This document shows, one piece after another, positions 25,560 to 34,221 of a stretch of 64,000 nt of DNA. The translations under genes were made by a program, and so were the position numbers. The DNA is from an uncultured Lachnospiraceae bacterium (lineage in GTDB: Bacteria > Bacillota > Clostridia > Lachnospirales > Lachnospiraceae), in NCBI GenBank assembly GCA_910585545.1, contig CAJUFN010000002.1, positions 246,428 to 310,427 of the forward strand, given 5' to 3'. The notes beneath the pieces are model-generated. The model had not been told where the DNA came from. It searched no databases and was given only the letters and a program-made list of their open reading frames with translations. How positions within the stretch are numbered: position 1 is the first letter of the stretch; each line of letters starts with the position of its first letter.

Positions 25560-26359
25560 TGAGCATCGGTTTCCTGAAATTTGTAGCGCTTGTATGCATG
25601 ATACTTGATCATATAGGAGAATTTGTACCTGATTCCCCTATATGGTTTAGGTACGTAGGACGATTAGCGGCGCCTATCTTTTTCTACTGTAGCGCGTGGG
25701 GGCTGTATTACACACGGAATCAACGGATTTACATATTACGCTTGTATATTCTAAGTTTAATGATGTCATTGGGAAATATTATATTGACAATCATCTTCAA
25801 TCAAAAATCTTTTTTAACAAATAATATTTTCCAAACCTTGTTTATTGGAAGTGTAATTGTATATTTATTAAATAGAAAAAATACTCTCTATTACAAGTTC
25901 AGTATGTGCACACTGATTATTATTCAGCAAGTAGTTGCTTTTCTTTTATGTGCTGTTTTTGCTGAATTCCTGCAAATTCCGCATTCAATCGACATTTTTG
26001 CGCTTTATCATAGTTATGGTCCTTTATTTGCAAGCGCTATTTTTACAGAAGGTAGTGTTGCATTTGTTATTTTCTTTATAGTTTTATATTACTTAAAAGA
26101 CAAAAAAGGTTATCTTTCTTTATTCATTATAGTATTTACTATATTTTTAGAAGTGGCAATTAAAAGAACATATTATATGAGAGGACCCATGTCATATTTA
26201 ATACCATTTAGCTTATATCAATGGCTAATGATTTTTTGTATACCACTGATTTATGCCTATAATGGAAAAAAAGGAATTGGATTAAAATGGTTTTTTTATT
26301 TCTTTTATCCAATACATATTTGGATACTTTATATTTTTTCAAACATAAGAATACAGTAA
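25559..26359 (+). CDS. TraX family membrane protein (acyltransferase-like)
   Basis: A 266-residue integral membrane protein with about eight hydrophobic segments and the family opening FLKFVALVCMILDHIGEF, with RLAAPIFFYCSAWG after it. The founding member TraX acetylates F pilin; chromosomal homologues in Clostridia have unknown acyl-transfer roles. The start overlaps the preceding 60-codon gene. AT-rich, at the end of the accessory patch that begins at the tRNA. Confidence 0.85.
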   Translation: MSIGFLKFVALVCMILDHIGEFVPDSPIWFRYVGRLAAPIFFYCSAWGLYYTRNQRIYILRLYILSLMMSLGNIILTIIFNQKSFLTNNIFQTLFIGSVIVYLLNRKNTLYYKFSMCTLIIIQQVVAFLLCAVFAEFLQIPHSIDIFALYHSYGPLFASAIFTEGSVAFVIFFIVLYYLKDKKGYLSLFIIVFTIFLEVAIKRTYYMRGPMSYLIPFSLYQWLMIFCIPLIYAYNGKKGIGLKWFFYFFYPIHIWILYIFSNIRIQ

Positions 26360-26441
26360 GTTTAGCAACGTCAAAGTAGAAAACACTTTTCTAAGGTGTT
26401 GCGCACACACCTTCTAGCTAAAATAGACAAAAAAATGGAGT

Positions 26442-26470
26442 TTGAAAAAAATATTTTTGTATGATATATT
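26442..26470 (+). promoter_or_regulatory. Sigma-A type promoter of the short-chain dehydrogenase gene
   Basis: TTGAAA (26442-26447), 17-base spacer, TATATT (26465-26470). The gene starts 42 bases further on. Confidence 0.75.
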
Positions 26471-26511
26471 CAAAATATTACAAACTTATTTTTGCATTAG
26501 GAGGCGCTAAA

Positions 26512-27273
26512 ATGAAAGAATTAAATGAAAAAGTAGCAATTGTAACAGGAGCCGGTCAGGGAATCGGAAAAGGAATCGCGCTTTGTTTGGCAAAACGCGG
26601 AGTAAAAATCATCGCAACAGGGCGCAGAATCGAACCAATCGAACAGACAATTGCTGAAATCAAAGAATTGGGCGGAGAAGGATTTGCAATGAGCTGTGAT
26701 TCAGCAGATCGTGCCAGAGTGGAAGAGGTTGTGAAAGCAACAGTTGATGCATATGGGACAGTTGATGTAATTGTTAATAACGGGCAGGCAATCGTTCCAT
26801 CAGCACCAGTTGAGGAGACGACACATGAGAGCATGGTAAAAGCTTGGGAGAGTGGTGTGATCGGATCTCTCAACTATATGCAGGCTGCATTCCCATATAT
26901 GAAAGAACAGCACGAAGGAAGAATCATCAACTTCGCTTCTGCTACCGGAATGTTCGGTATTGCAGGTCAGTTAGCTTATGGTTCAAACAAAGAGGCTCTT
27001 CGTGGATTGACCAAGATTGCAGCAAAAGAGTGGGGACAGTACGGAATCTGTGTAAACATTGTACTCCCGGGAGCAGAATCACCGGCAGCAAAAGCCTGGG
27101 CAGAGAAGTTTCCAGAAGAGTATGCAAAACAAGTAAATCTAAATCCTATGAAACGTTTTGGAGATCCGGAAAAAGATATTGCACCGGTAATCGCATTTCT
27201 TGCGGGACCAGACTCATGCTACTACTCAGGACAGAGCGTAATCATAGATGGCGCAAACTCAATTATGCCATAA
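26512..27273 (+). CDS. Short-chain dehydrogenase/reductase (SDR)
   Basis: NAD(P)-dependent oxidoreductase of 253 residues with the Rossmann motif TGAGQGIG near residue 12, VNNGQAI (a variant of NNAG, with Gly-Gln instead of Ala-Gly) and the catalytic set Ser...YGSNK (YxxxK) about 155-160. I start at the ATG at 26512, which has AGGAGG upstream, not at an ATG at 26461. Related proteins in gut Lachnospiraceae include hydroxysteroid dehydrogenases and sugar dehydrogenases; substrate not assignable from sequence. It stands alone with its own promoter and terminator. Confidence 0.88.
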   Translation: MKELNEKVAIVTGAGQGIGKGIALCLAKRGVKIIATGRRIEPIEQTIAEIKELGGEGFAMSCDSADRARVEEVVKATVDAYGTVDVIVNNGQAIVPSAPVEETTHESMVKAWESGVIGSLNYMQAAFPYMKEQHEGRIINFASATGMFGIAGQLAYGSNKEALRGLTKIAAKEWGQYGICVNIVLPGAESPAAKAWAEKFPEEYAKQVNLNPMKRFGDPEKDIAPVIAFLAGPDSCYYSGQSVIIDGANSIMP

Positions 27274-27317
27274 TTTATACATGATTTAGTTTAAATAATA
27301 TAAGCAATCTTAAAAGA

Positions 27318-27341
27318 CGGTGCAGCCTACAAGCTGCACCG
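27318..27341. terminator. Terminator between SDR and GH97 genes
   Basis: CGGTGCAGC, CTACAA, GCTGCACCG makes a perfect 9-bp GC-rich stem followed by CCTAATTTT on the plus strand and TCTTTTAAG on the minus strand. It can serve both convergent genes. Confidence 0.85.
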
Positions 27342-27360
27342 CCTAATTTTACTGTCTTTC

Positions 27361-30300
27361 TTATACTCTGTTTGTTCTCTTCTTCCATGCAACTACCATC
27401 ATGAAAATTCCCACAAGTCCTGCTGCCATAGGAATTGTCGCATTTGCGTTATCTCCGGTCTTTGCTGCCGTATTACCTGCTGTCTTGCTTGTTATCTTGT
27501 TGGTAGTATCTTTGCTTCCTGCATCATCAGAAACTACTTTATGGTCTTTTTGAGAACCATCTTCTTCTCCATTTTCCGCTTTTGCGGCTGCTACTGCTTC
27601 TTCTAACGCTGCTACTGCTGCATCTACTTCTTTCTGGTCTGCATTCTCGTCTTCAAACACTGCCATGGCTTTTGCGTATGCTGCTTTCACTGCATTTGCT
27701 GTTTTATCACTGTATACACTTAAATCCATTGCTTTTACTTTTCCAAGCAATTCATCTAACTTATCTTTATTCGGTACTTCTCTCAAACCAAAGATTGCGT
27801 TCAAAAGTTTCGTACGTGCTGCGTCAACTTCTGCCTGAAGTGTATTGCCTTCTGCTAATATTGTTTCTGCTTCCTGCAACGCTTCGGCAAATGGTGCCCA
27901 ACTATTCGGCGTATACTTCTCTTTCGTTTCCCTTCTTGCAGTTACTACAAGGGATTCCAATCTCTCCATATTCCCTTTGAATTCCAGAAGATGTACCGTC
28001 TTAAGAAGTGCATCGTACGCTGCATCTACTTGTGCCTGACTTGCCGTCTGATTAAGATTTACTTCCTCTGCTTTTGCAAGAGCTTTTTCAAACATTTCTC
28101 TTACTTTTGCAACTACGTATTTGTAGCTTGCGTCTTCCTTTGCTTCCTTAGCATATTCGATTAATGCTGCCAAATCTTCTTTATCAACTTCTCCCGCTGC
28201 CACAAGTACTTCCATAGCATATTCTAAATTTGCTGCTACAAGAAGTACATCATAATCTGTTGCTTCTGCATTTGCAAGAACTGTTTCTGCTGCCGCAAGT
28301 TTTGCTTCTAATACTGCCCAGCTTTCATCTGTGTAATCTGCTTGATTTAGTGCCTGTGCTGCATCTACTGCCTCCTGTAAATCAGTCTTATCTACTACTG
28401 GTGCTTCTACTTCTTTTTCAGCTCCCATAATCCTGATCTCTGCCGCCGAAGCATATTTATTGCCACCTTGTGTTTCTAATGGCTGAATTTTTACATTTGT
28501 TACATTTTCAATCTCATCAAAGGTTACCGTATGCCATCCCTGTCCCATTGATGCCTGATCTACCACTTTTACATAATCTTCTGAATCTGTTGTTTTTACC
28601 CAAACTTCAGCTAAGTTTATCGTACCATTTCCACCGCCTGGTCTTGAAAGAACTCTTACACCGCCTACTGTTGTCGCTTCTGGAAGTGCAATATCAATCC
28701 ACGCATCTTGCATTGCAACACCAGACCAGCTTGTATGCCAGAATGTTCCTGTATTATTATCCAGTGCATTTTCAACCTTATTATCTTCTTTAACTGTTTC
28801 CTCACTTCCAGCAGTTGCTTTCATTCCGTCAATCGGAAGGTCTCTTGCCGATTCTTTTCCACCTGAAGCACTTAAATCTGTCATTGCTTTTCTTAATTCT
28901 TTATCTGCATGATCAATTTCTTCTGTTGCTGCATGATCCTGATCTAATACAACCTGTGCTTTTATAAGCGCTTTATAGAATGGCGCCCACTGTTGCGCTG
29001 TGTAATCGCTTTCTGAAAATGCATTCTTCGCATTTTTAACTAATTCTGCTAACCATACCTTATCCGGATCCTCTGTGTCTGCAAGTTTTGTAAGTTTGAT
29101 TACAGAACCACCTTTTCTTGCCACATTCAATTCAACGCTGTCTGTGGCTGTTACAATCCTTCTTTCTGTAACGATATCCGTTTTGCTTGAATCATCCGGA
29201 CCATCATACCAAATTTGTGCTTTGTAATTTACACCTTCTTCAAGATAATCCGCAAAATCTACATATTCTGTACGAGCTGTTTCATCTGTATTGGCAGCGA
29301 TATACCATGTGTCTCCATTTCTGCGTGCCATTGTTACATATTCTCCAACTTCACCATTGATAAAACGTGTTTCATCCCATGTTGCCGGAAGGTGATCATA
29401 GAATCCACGGATATCTTCTCTTAAATACGTACTGTCTTTATCAGCCATACATGGAATACCAGATTCAAGCAATACCGGAATTGTCAACTGACTTCCAACT
29501 GTCTTATCTGTATTACCAAGCGGCTCCCCTGTATTTTTATTTGGCAGATCAAAGATAGGTGTATAGTCCGCCGGTCCTACTGCACCACGTATAAACGGAA
29601 GTATTGTAAGCTGTCTTTGTACAGTCTGTGTACGGTTTACAAATTCATCACCGCGAATACCTTCTCGAGTAAGGATATGTGGATAAGTTCTAGTTTCACC
29701 TGTTGGTTTATTACATCCATGCATGATACCAACCATTTTATATTTTGCAAGATCTTCATAAATGCCTTTATATTCTTCTACTTCCGTCTGGTGCTCACCA
29801 TCAAAGAAGTCTGCTTTGATACCTTTAATCCCCATTTCACTCCAGATTTTGAAACGTTCTTCACGTTCGCTGTCTGTATCGATATAATCTTCATCTACCC
29901 ATACAAGGATACCGATTCCCTTTTCTGCTGCATAATCAATTACTTCCTGTGTACGTGGATGCATTACGTTGTTAGCAGGATTTGACTGCCATCCATCATC
30001 CCATAAGAAATATTTCCAGCCAAGTTCTGCTGCCATATCAATATAACGTAAAACTGCGTCAACATTTGACTGCCCATCGCGTGTTTCACCTTCTGCAAGC
30101 CATGTCCAGGATGCAATACCCGGTTCTACCCATTCAGAATAATGATATGTTTCTTCATCCGGATTCGGCGAAAGGTTTTCAGCCATTGTATTTTCCGTAA
30201 TTGTTCTCAAATCGCCTACCACAGCGTAACGCCATGGTGATGTAAATGGAAGGTCCACGGTAACCGCACCTCTTTGTTCCCCTGCAAAGTCCAAATTAAA

Positions 30301-32181
30301 TGTGTTGCTTCCTGTGGAAGTTTTGAATCTTGCGCCACAGAAACCACTTGGAATTAAGTTTGCTTCATTAAATAATACATATGTATCATCTGTCTGATAT
30401 AATACTGGAATCGCCGGTGCACCGCTTAGGTCTTTCATAGCTTTTTCTTCAAAGTTTTTTTCGTAAGCACCACCATATTCAAATGACCATGTTGTTGCTC
30501 CATCCGGAACATTTACCGTACTCATTTCATCACTGATCTGTACAGTTGCAGCATCATTTCCGTCCGCCGCTGCAAGTTCATAGCCAAACGCCACACCATC
30601 ATCATAAACACGTGCAATTACGGAATATAAATATTGCTCCGTGCTGTCTTTAAATGTCACTTTTAACTGATTTGCACGATTTTGATGTTCAGAGAATTTA
30701 CCTGAATATGTTTTGTATATTTCATCAATTACTTCTTTTTCTGTTGAAACATATGTAAGTTCTTTTGACGTATCAATCGTGTTGTTCTTTAATCCTAATA
30801 CAGATGCTTTTTCAATAAATGCTTTTCCGCCTTTTGCAGCTTCATATGTCAAACCGGAGTTCTCACCGATTTGTAATGTCATCTGTACATTCCCATCAGG
30901 AGAATCAACTCCCCACATTGTGCCAATAGCAACTTCATCTGTAACTTCCACTATACATGCTGCTTCTGCCTCTCCTGCTCTTGCAGTAATCACTGCTGTA
31001 CCTTTGCCAACTGCCTTTACTTTACCTGTTGCCGCATCTACTACTGCAACCTCTGTGTTATCACTTTCCCACATGACTGCTTTATTTGCTGCATTAAGCG
31101 GGAATGTTTCTGCCTTCAATTCAATTACACTATCTACAGCAATCAAAATTTCCGTACGATTTAATACAATTTTTGTAACAGGAATTTCCTGTCCTTCTTC
31201 CATAACGTGGACTTTCACTTCTGCTTTTAAGTCAGCTGAATTTACAATGTATTCTCCTAATTCTACAGTACCTCTCACCGTCTGTACACCGGCTTCCTCC
31301 GGTTTATATGTATCCGAATCCCAGTTTACTGCAAGTTCTTTTGTAGTGCCATCCTCAAGCGTAACTTCTACACTTTCAGGAAGATTTAATTCTTCTAATA
31401 AAGTACCATAATTTGCATAAATATCTTCAAAATCGGCAATATCTATGATTTCCACAGGTTCTCTTTCTTTTGCAAATGGAATTTTCTCACCATCGATTGT
31501 GAAGTTTTCCATTACTGCATCAAATGTCTGAGCTCCGCCTGTATAGATAGCAATCTTCAAATCTTTACATGCGAACAAATCTTGATTATTTGTTGTCTCA
31601 CCAATTACAGTAAAGTTTTCTCCATCATAACTGTAAGAATGAATAAATTTATTTCCCTGCCGTTCTAGTTTAAGCCATGCTGGTGCTGCTTTTTCAGTAT
31701 CCTGTGCTGCTTTTTCATCATAGTCACCATTAAAGTTCATTTTCGCAAATACATTTCCGCCTAAACCAGAGTGGTATCTTCTCATTGTTCCGGCTACCCT
31801 GCTTGTACTTGCAAAAGCTGCAAGACCGATTGCCTGATAGTCACTTGTTAATCTTGTATTTGTAACTTTTACTGTTGCTGTAAAATCACCTTCTGGCATA
31901 TCATACAGCAATACGTTCTTTGCATCTGTAATCATGCCAAGTTCACCTGGTCGTGAATGAAATGTCAACTTGTCTTCTCCTTGAATCTCAAGTGCATTTT
32001 CCACTGGATTGTGTTGTATCCATTTGTTTGTTAATTGATATTCACTACTTGCTTTCACTACATTTACTACTTTTTCTAACGGTCCCTGCTTCGCCAATAC
32101 CGAAAACGAAGAAGCAGAAACAGTCATGCAGAGCGCCATTGCTAATGGCAGACTTCTTTTTACGATTTCCTTCATTTTCAT
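27361..32181 (-). CDS. Cell-surface multidomain glycoside hydrolase, family GH97, anchored
   Basis: 1,606 residues. Signal peptide 1-31; concanavalin/DUF1349-like domain about 48-237; two bacterial Ig-like domains about 243-415; GH97 N-terminal, catalytic and C-terminal parts about 418-1035. A FIVAR-like helical segment covers 1040-1105, an F5/8-type C (CBM32-like) domain about 1110-1255, further FIVAR-like repeats 1260-1540, and AAKTGDNAN with a membrane helix and basic end 1574-1606. In the catalytic domain IKADFFDG holds Asp791, the position of the nucleophile in the retaining alpha-galactosidase-like GH97 enzymes, and Glu840 (TREG) is a candidate acid/base. I infer an alpha-galactosidase-like exo-enzyme acting on host or diet glycans; alpha-glucosidase is the alternative. 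AGGAGGT precedes the ATG. Confidence 0.9.
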   Translation of the reverse strand: MKMKEIVKRSLPLAMALCMTVSASSFSVLAKQGPLEKVVNVVKASSEYQLTNKWIQHNPVENALEIQGEDKLTFHSRPGELGMITDAKNVLLYDMPEGDFTATVKVTNTRLTSDYQAIGLAAFASTSRVAGTMRRYHSGLGGNVFAKMNFNGDYDEKAAQDTEKAAPAWLKLERQGNKFIHSYSYDGENFTVIGETTNNQDLFACKDLKIAIYTGGAQTFDAVMENFTIDGEKIPFAKEREPVEIIDIADFEDIYANYGTLLEELNLPESVEVTLEDGTTKELAVNWDSDTYKPEEAGVQTVRGTVELGEYIVNSADLKAEVKVHVMEEGQEIPVTKIVLNRTEILIAVDSVIELKAETFPLNAANKAVMWESDNTEVAVVDAATGKVKAVGKGTAVITARAGEAEAACIVEVTDEVAIGTMWGVDSPDGNVQMTLQIGENSGLTYEAAKGGKAFIEKASVLGLKNNTIDTSKELTYVSTEKEVIDEIYKTYSGKFSEHQNRANQLKVTFKDSTEQYLYSVIARVYDDGVAFGYELAAADGNDAATVQISDEMSTVNVPDGATTWSFEYGGAYEKNFEEKAMKDLSGAPAIPVLYQTDDTYVLFNEANLIPSGFCGARFKTSTGSNTFNLDFAGEQRGAVTVDLPFTSPWRYAVVGDLRTITENTMAENLSPNPDEETYHYSEWVEPGIASWTWLAEGETRDGQSNVDAVLRYIDMAAELGWKYFLWDDGWQSNPANNVMHPRTQEVIDYAAEKGIGILVWVDEDYIDTDSEREERFKIWSEMGIKGIKADFFDGEHQTEVEEYKGIYEDLAKYKMVGIMHGCNKPTGETRTYPHILTREGIRGDEFVNRTQTVQRQLTILPFIRGAVGPADYTPIFDLPNKNTGEPLGNTDKTVGSQLTIPVLLESGIPCMADKDSTYLREDIRGFYDHLPATWDETRFINGEVGEYVTMARRNGDTWYIAANTDETARTEYVDFADYLEEGVNYKAQIWYDGPDDSSKTDIVTERRIVTATDSVELNVARKGGSVIKLTKLADTEDPDKVWLAELVKNAKNAFSESDYTAQQWAPFYKALIKAQVVLDQDHAATEEIDHADKELRKAMTDLSASGGKESARDLPIDGMKATAGSEETVKEDNKVENALDNNTGTFWHTSWSGVAMQDAWIDIALPEATTVGGVRVLSRPGGGNGTINLAEVWVKTTDSEDYVKVVDQASMGQGWHTVTFDEIENVTNVKIQPLETQGGNKYASAAEIRIMGAEKEVEAPVVDKTDLQEAVDAAQALNQADYTDESWAVLEAKLAAAETVLANAEATDYDVLLVAANLEYAMEVLVAAGEVDKEDLAALIEYAKEAKEDASYKYVVAKVREMFEKALAKAEEVNLNQTASQAQVDAAYDALLKTVHLLEFKGNMERLESLVVTARRETKEKYTPNSWAPFAEALQEAETILAEGNTLQAEVDAARTKLLNAIFGLREVPNKDKLDELLGKVKAMDLSVYSDKTANAVKAAYAKAMAVFEDENADQKEVDAAVAALEEAVAAAKAENGEEDGSQKDHKVVSDDAGSKDTTNKITSKTAGNTAAKTGDNANATIPMAAGLVGIFMMVVAWKKRTNRV

Positions 32182-32537
32182 ACTCTCTTTTACCTCCTAA
32201 CTTTATTACATAAAATCATTTTTATTCTGCATATTCTTTTGTTACCGCACCACGCCCCTTTTTCGGAATACAATTATTAAAGCTGACACATTTCACGTCC
32301 TTCTTTTTATTATAAAAAACTCAGATTGCATAAAGAGTTTCAAAATTTCTTACTATTCAATCTAATACACTAAAATTATTTCATAATTATAATATCAGTA
32401 TAACCAATTTATTTTTAAAAACCATAGAAAATTTTTTTCATTTCATTGAATTTTTTCTCTTTTATTCTCTTAAAACTGCCTCAGACATATTAATACAAAT
32501 AAAAAAACTCGCTCTGGTAGAAATATGATTTTATTGA

Positions 32538-32543
32538 TATAAT
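32538..32543 (+). promoter_or_regulatory. Possible -10 element of the VOC-family gene
   Basis: TATAAT within GATATAATCAG; no clear -35 at 17 bp. The region 32182-32600 between GH97 and this gene is AT-rich and shows no gene. A TATAAT is also seen on the minus strand near 32310 that could serve GH97, again with a weak -35. Confidence 0.4.
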
Positions 32544-32616
32544 CAGAATGTAAATAATGAACTTGATCATCTAGATACAAAAGATATGACAACAGTAATT
32601 TGTGGAGGTAAAGTTT

Positions 32617-33000
32617 ATGCGTATAGAGCATATTGCAATGTATGTAAATGATTTAGAAAAGACAAAAGAATTTTTTGTAAAATATTTTAATGCAACCTCA
32701 AATGAAGGTTATCATAATGAGAAAACAAATTTTTATTCTTATTTTTTGAGCTTTGATGATGGTGCAAGATTAGAAATTATGAACAAACCTCAGATGAAGG
32801 ATGATGAAAAAACATTAAGCCGCACAGGATATATCCACATTGCATTTAGTCTTGGAAGTAAAAAGGCTGTTGATGAATTAACTGAAAAAATGAGAAGTGA
32901 TGGATATACTATTGTTAGTGGACCAAGAACAACTGGCGACGGTTATTATGAAAGTTGTATTGTTGGAATTGAAGGGAATCAGATTGAGATAACAGAATAA
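32617..33000 (+). CDS. VOC (glyoxalase/bleomycin-resistance fold) family protein
   Basis: 127 residues beginning MRIEHIAMYVNDLEKTKEFF, the first beta-alpha-beta-beta-beta module typical of VOC proteins; metal-ligand candidates His4 and Glu (LEIMN) and a C-terminal IEITE. GGAGG precedes the ATG at 32617. Might be a lactoylglutathione-lyase-like enzyme or a thiol transferase of the fosfomycin type; the real reaction is unknown. Stand-alone gene. Confidence 0.85.
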   Translation: MRIEHIAMYVNDLEKTKEFFVKYFNATSNEGYHNEKTNFYSYFLSFDDGARLEIMNKPQMKDDEKTLSRTGYIHIAFSLGSKKAVDELTEKMRSDGYTIVSGPRTTGDGYYESCIVGIEGNQIEITE

Positions 33001-33021
33001 TGGCTATATTTTTTTCTTAAG

Positions 33022-33056
33022 CTGTAACTTTGTCCCAAGTTGGGACAAAGTTACAG
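33022..33056. repeat. Perfect palindrome in convergent gap
   Basis: CTGTAACTTTGTCCCA, AGT, TGGGACAAAGTTACAG: a 16-bp perfect stem with 3-base loop. There is no T run on either side, so it is more likely a repeat element than a terminator. A degenerate copy is at 24049-24082. Confidence 0.85.
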
Positions 33057-33091
33057 AACATAGAATTTACAATGAATTTTCCATTTACTAA

Positions 33092-33811
33092 TCACACTCT
33101 ATCCTCATTTTCATCTATCACTTTCTGAATCCTGTCATGTACAAGTTCTGCAATCTCTGTTGTCTTCATCTTCTGATAATCTTCATAGTATAAAGGCTCA
33201 AGAAAATGGACCTGGACATTTACCGGTTTGATAGAATTTGTATCGAATGGCTTAAATGCATCAATCAAAGCAACCGGTACAATAGGACACTTTGCTTTTG
33301 TGGCCGCTTTAAAACTTCCTCCTTTGAATGTCCCTATTCTATTTCCTTGTTTAGAACGCGTACCTTCCGGAAAAATAATATAATTTCTTCCGTTTTTCAC
33401 TTCATTTGAAACGTCAATAATAACCTGCATTGCCTGCCGTACATCTTCCCTGTCAAGAGTGTATGCTTTCATACAAGCAAAAACCTGTTTAAGAAACTGG
33501 ATATTTTTTACCTCTTTTTTGGCAACCACGGAAAACGGTCTCGGACAAGCTGCTACAAGCGCCAGAACATCATATAAACCTTGATGATTCGGAAAAAACA
33601 TAAATCCATTTTCTTTTGGAATATTTTCCTGACCATGGACATCGATATGCACCCTTCCGCCTTTATTTGCCCGATATACAATATAAGAAAGCATTTTGTA
33701 ATGCTGCTCTTCCGTATATTTGTCTACATGTGCCGCATAATAGCACAGCTTACACCATGCAAACGGTACAAAAATCAGGTTATTCAAAACCATAAATAAA
33801 ATTCTCTTCAT
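33092..33811 (-). CDS. plsC: 1-acyl-sn-glycerol-3-phosphate acyltransferase
   Basis: Adds the second acyl chain to lysophosphatidic acid at the inner membrane face. The 239-residue protein has the NHQGLYD (HX4D) motif near residue 75, the FPEGTRS motif near 145, and an N-terminal membrane segment (about 5-25). The ATG at 33811 begins MKRILFMVLNNLIF. It is a single gene, convergent with the VOC-family gene; 33812-34221 is the divergent control region shared with GH84. Confidence 0.93.
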   Translation of the reverse strand: MKRILFMVLNNLIFVPFAWCKLCYYAAHVDKYTEEQHYKMLSYIVYRANKGGRVHIDVHGQENIPKENGFMFFPNHQGLYDVLALVAACPRPFSVVAKKEVKNIQFLKQVFACMKAYTLDREDVRQAMQVIIDVSNEVKNGRNYIIFPEGTRSKQGNRIGTFKGGSFKAATKAKCPIVPVALIDAFKPFDTNSIKPVNVQVHFLEPLYYEDYQKMKTTEIAELVHDRIQKVIDENEDRV

Positions 33812-33981
33812 AATCCCATTTCCTCTTTTTGCAAATCATTCTTTTTTATTATAATCTAAATCTTAAACATAGTAAATCTCAAAATTACATATCTGTTCAT
33901 CCATATCATTCTATATTAAACAGCTAATGCAAACTGCTATAGTCGAATTGATATAAATTTTGTAGTAAATATGTTTTTATT

Positions 33982-34011
33982 TTGGCATTTCTTTACAAAA
34001 TGTGGTATGAT
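33982..34011 (+). promoter_or_regulatory. Promoter candidates of the GH84 gene
   Basis: TTGGCA (33982-33987) and TATGAT (34006-34011) with an 18-base spacer; an overlapping alternative TTTACA (33992) and TAATAT (34015-34020) has 17. Either gives a leader of about 190-200 bases with no recognised riboswitch. Confidence 0.65.
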
Positions 34012-34221
34012 AATTAATATGGGATGAAATATGTTTTCAAACAACTATAATAAGGTAAAATATATTTCATCTTCTCCAAATGATATATCAATACCTTATG
34101 CTTCTTAAAATAAAAAAGAAAGGGGGAAAAGAAAATAAAAAAATATAAGAATGCATTGATATAAAATAATTTTGGAGAAAAATTAACAAAGTTACTCGAA
34201 GAAGAGTAAAAGGAGGAAAAA

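Noticed and set aside
27582..28793. Leu-rich plus-strand open frames opposite GH97
   Set aside because: They mirror the Ala/Glu-rich helical repeats of GH97 on the other strand; no start signals.
30713..31411. 232-codon plus-strand frame inside GH97
   Set aside because: Antisense shadow of the Ig-like and GH97 N-terminal parts; Ser/Thr/Val-rich composition follows from the real gene.
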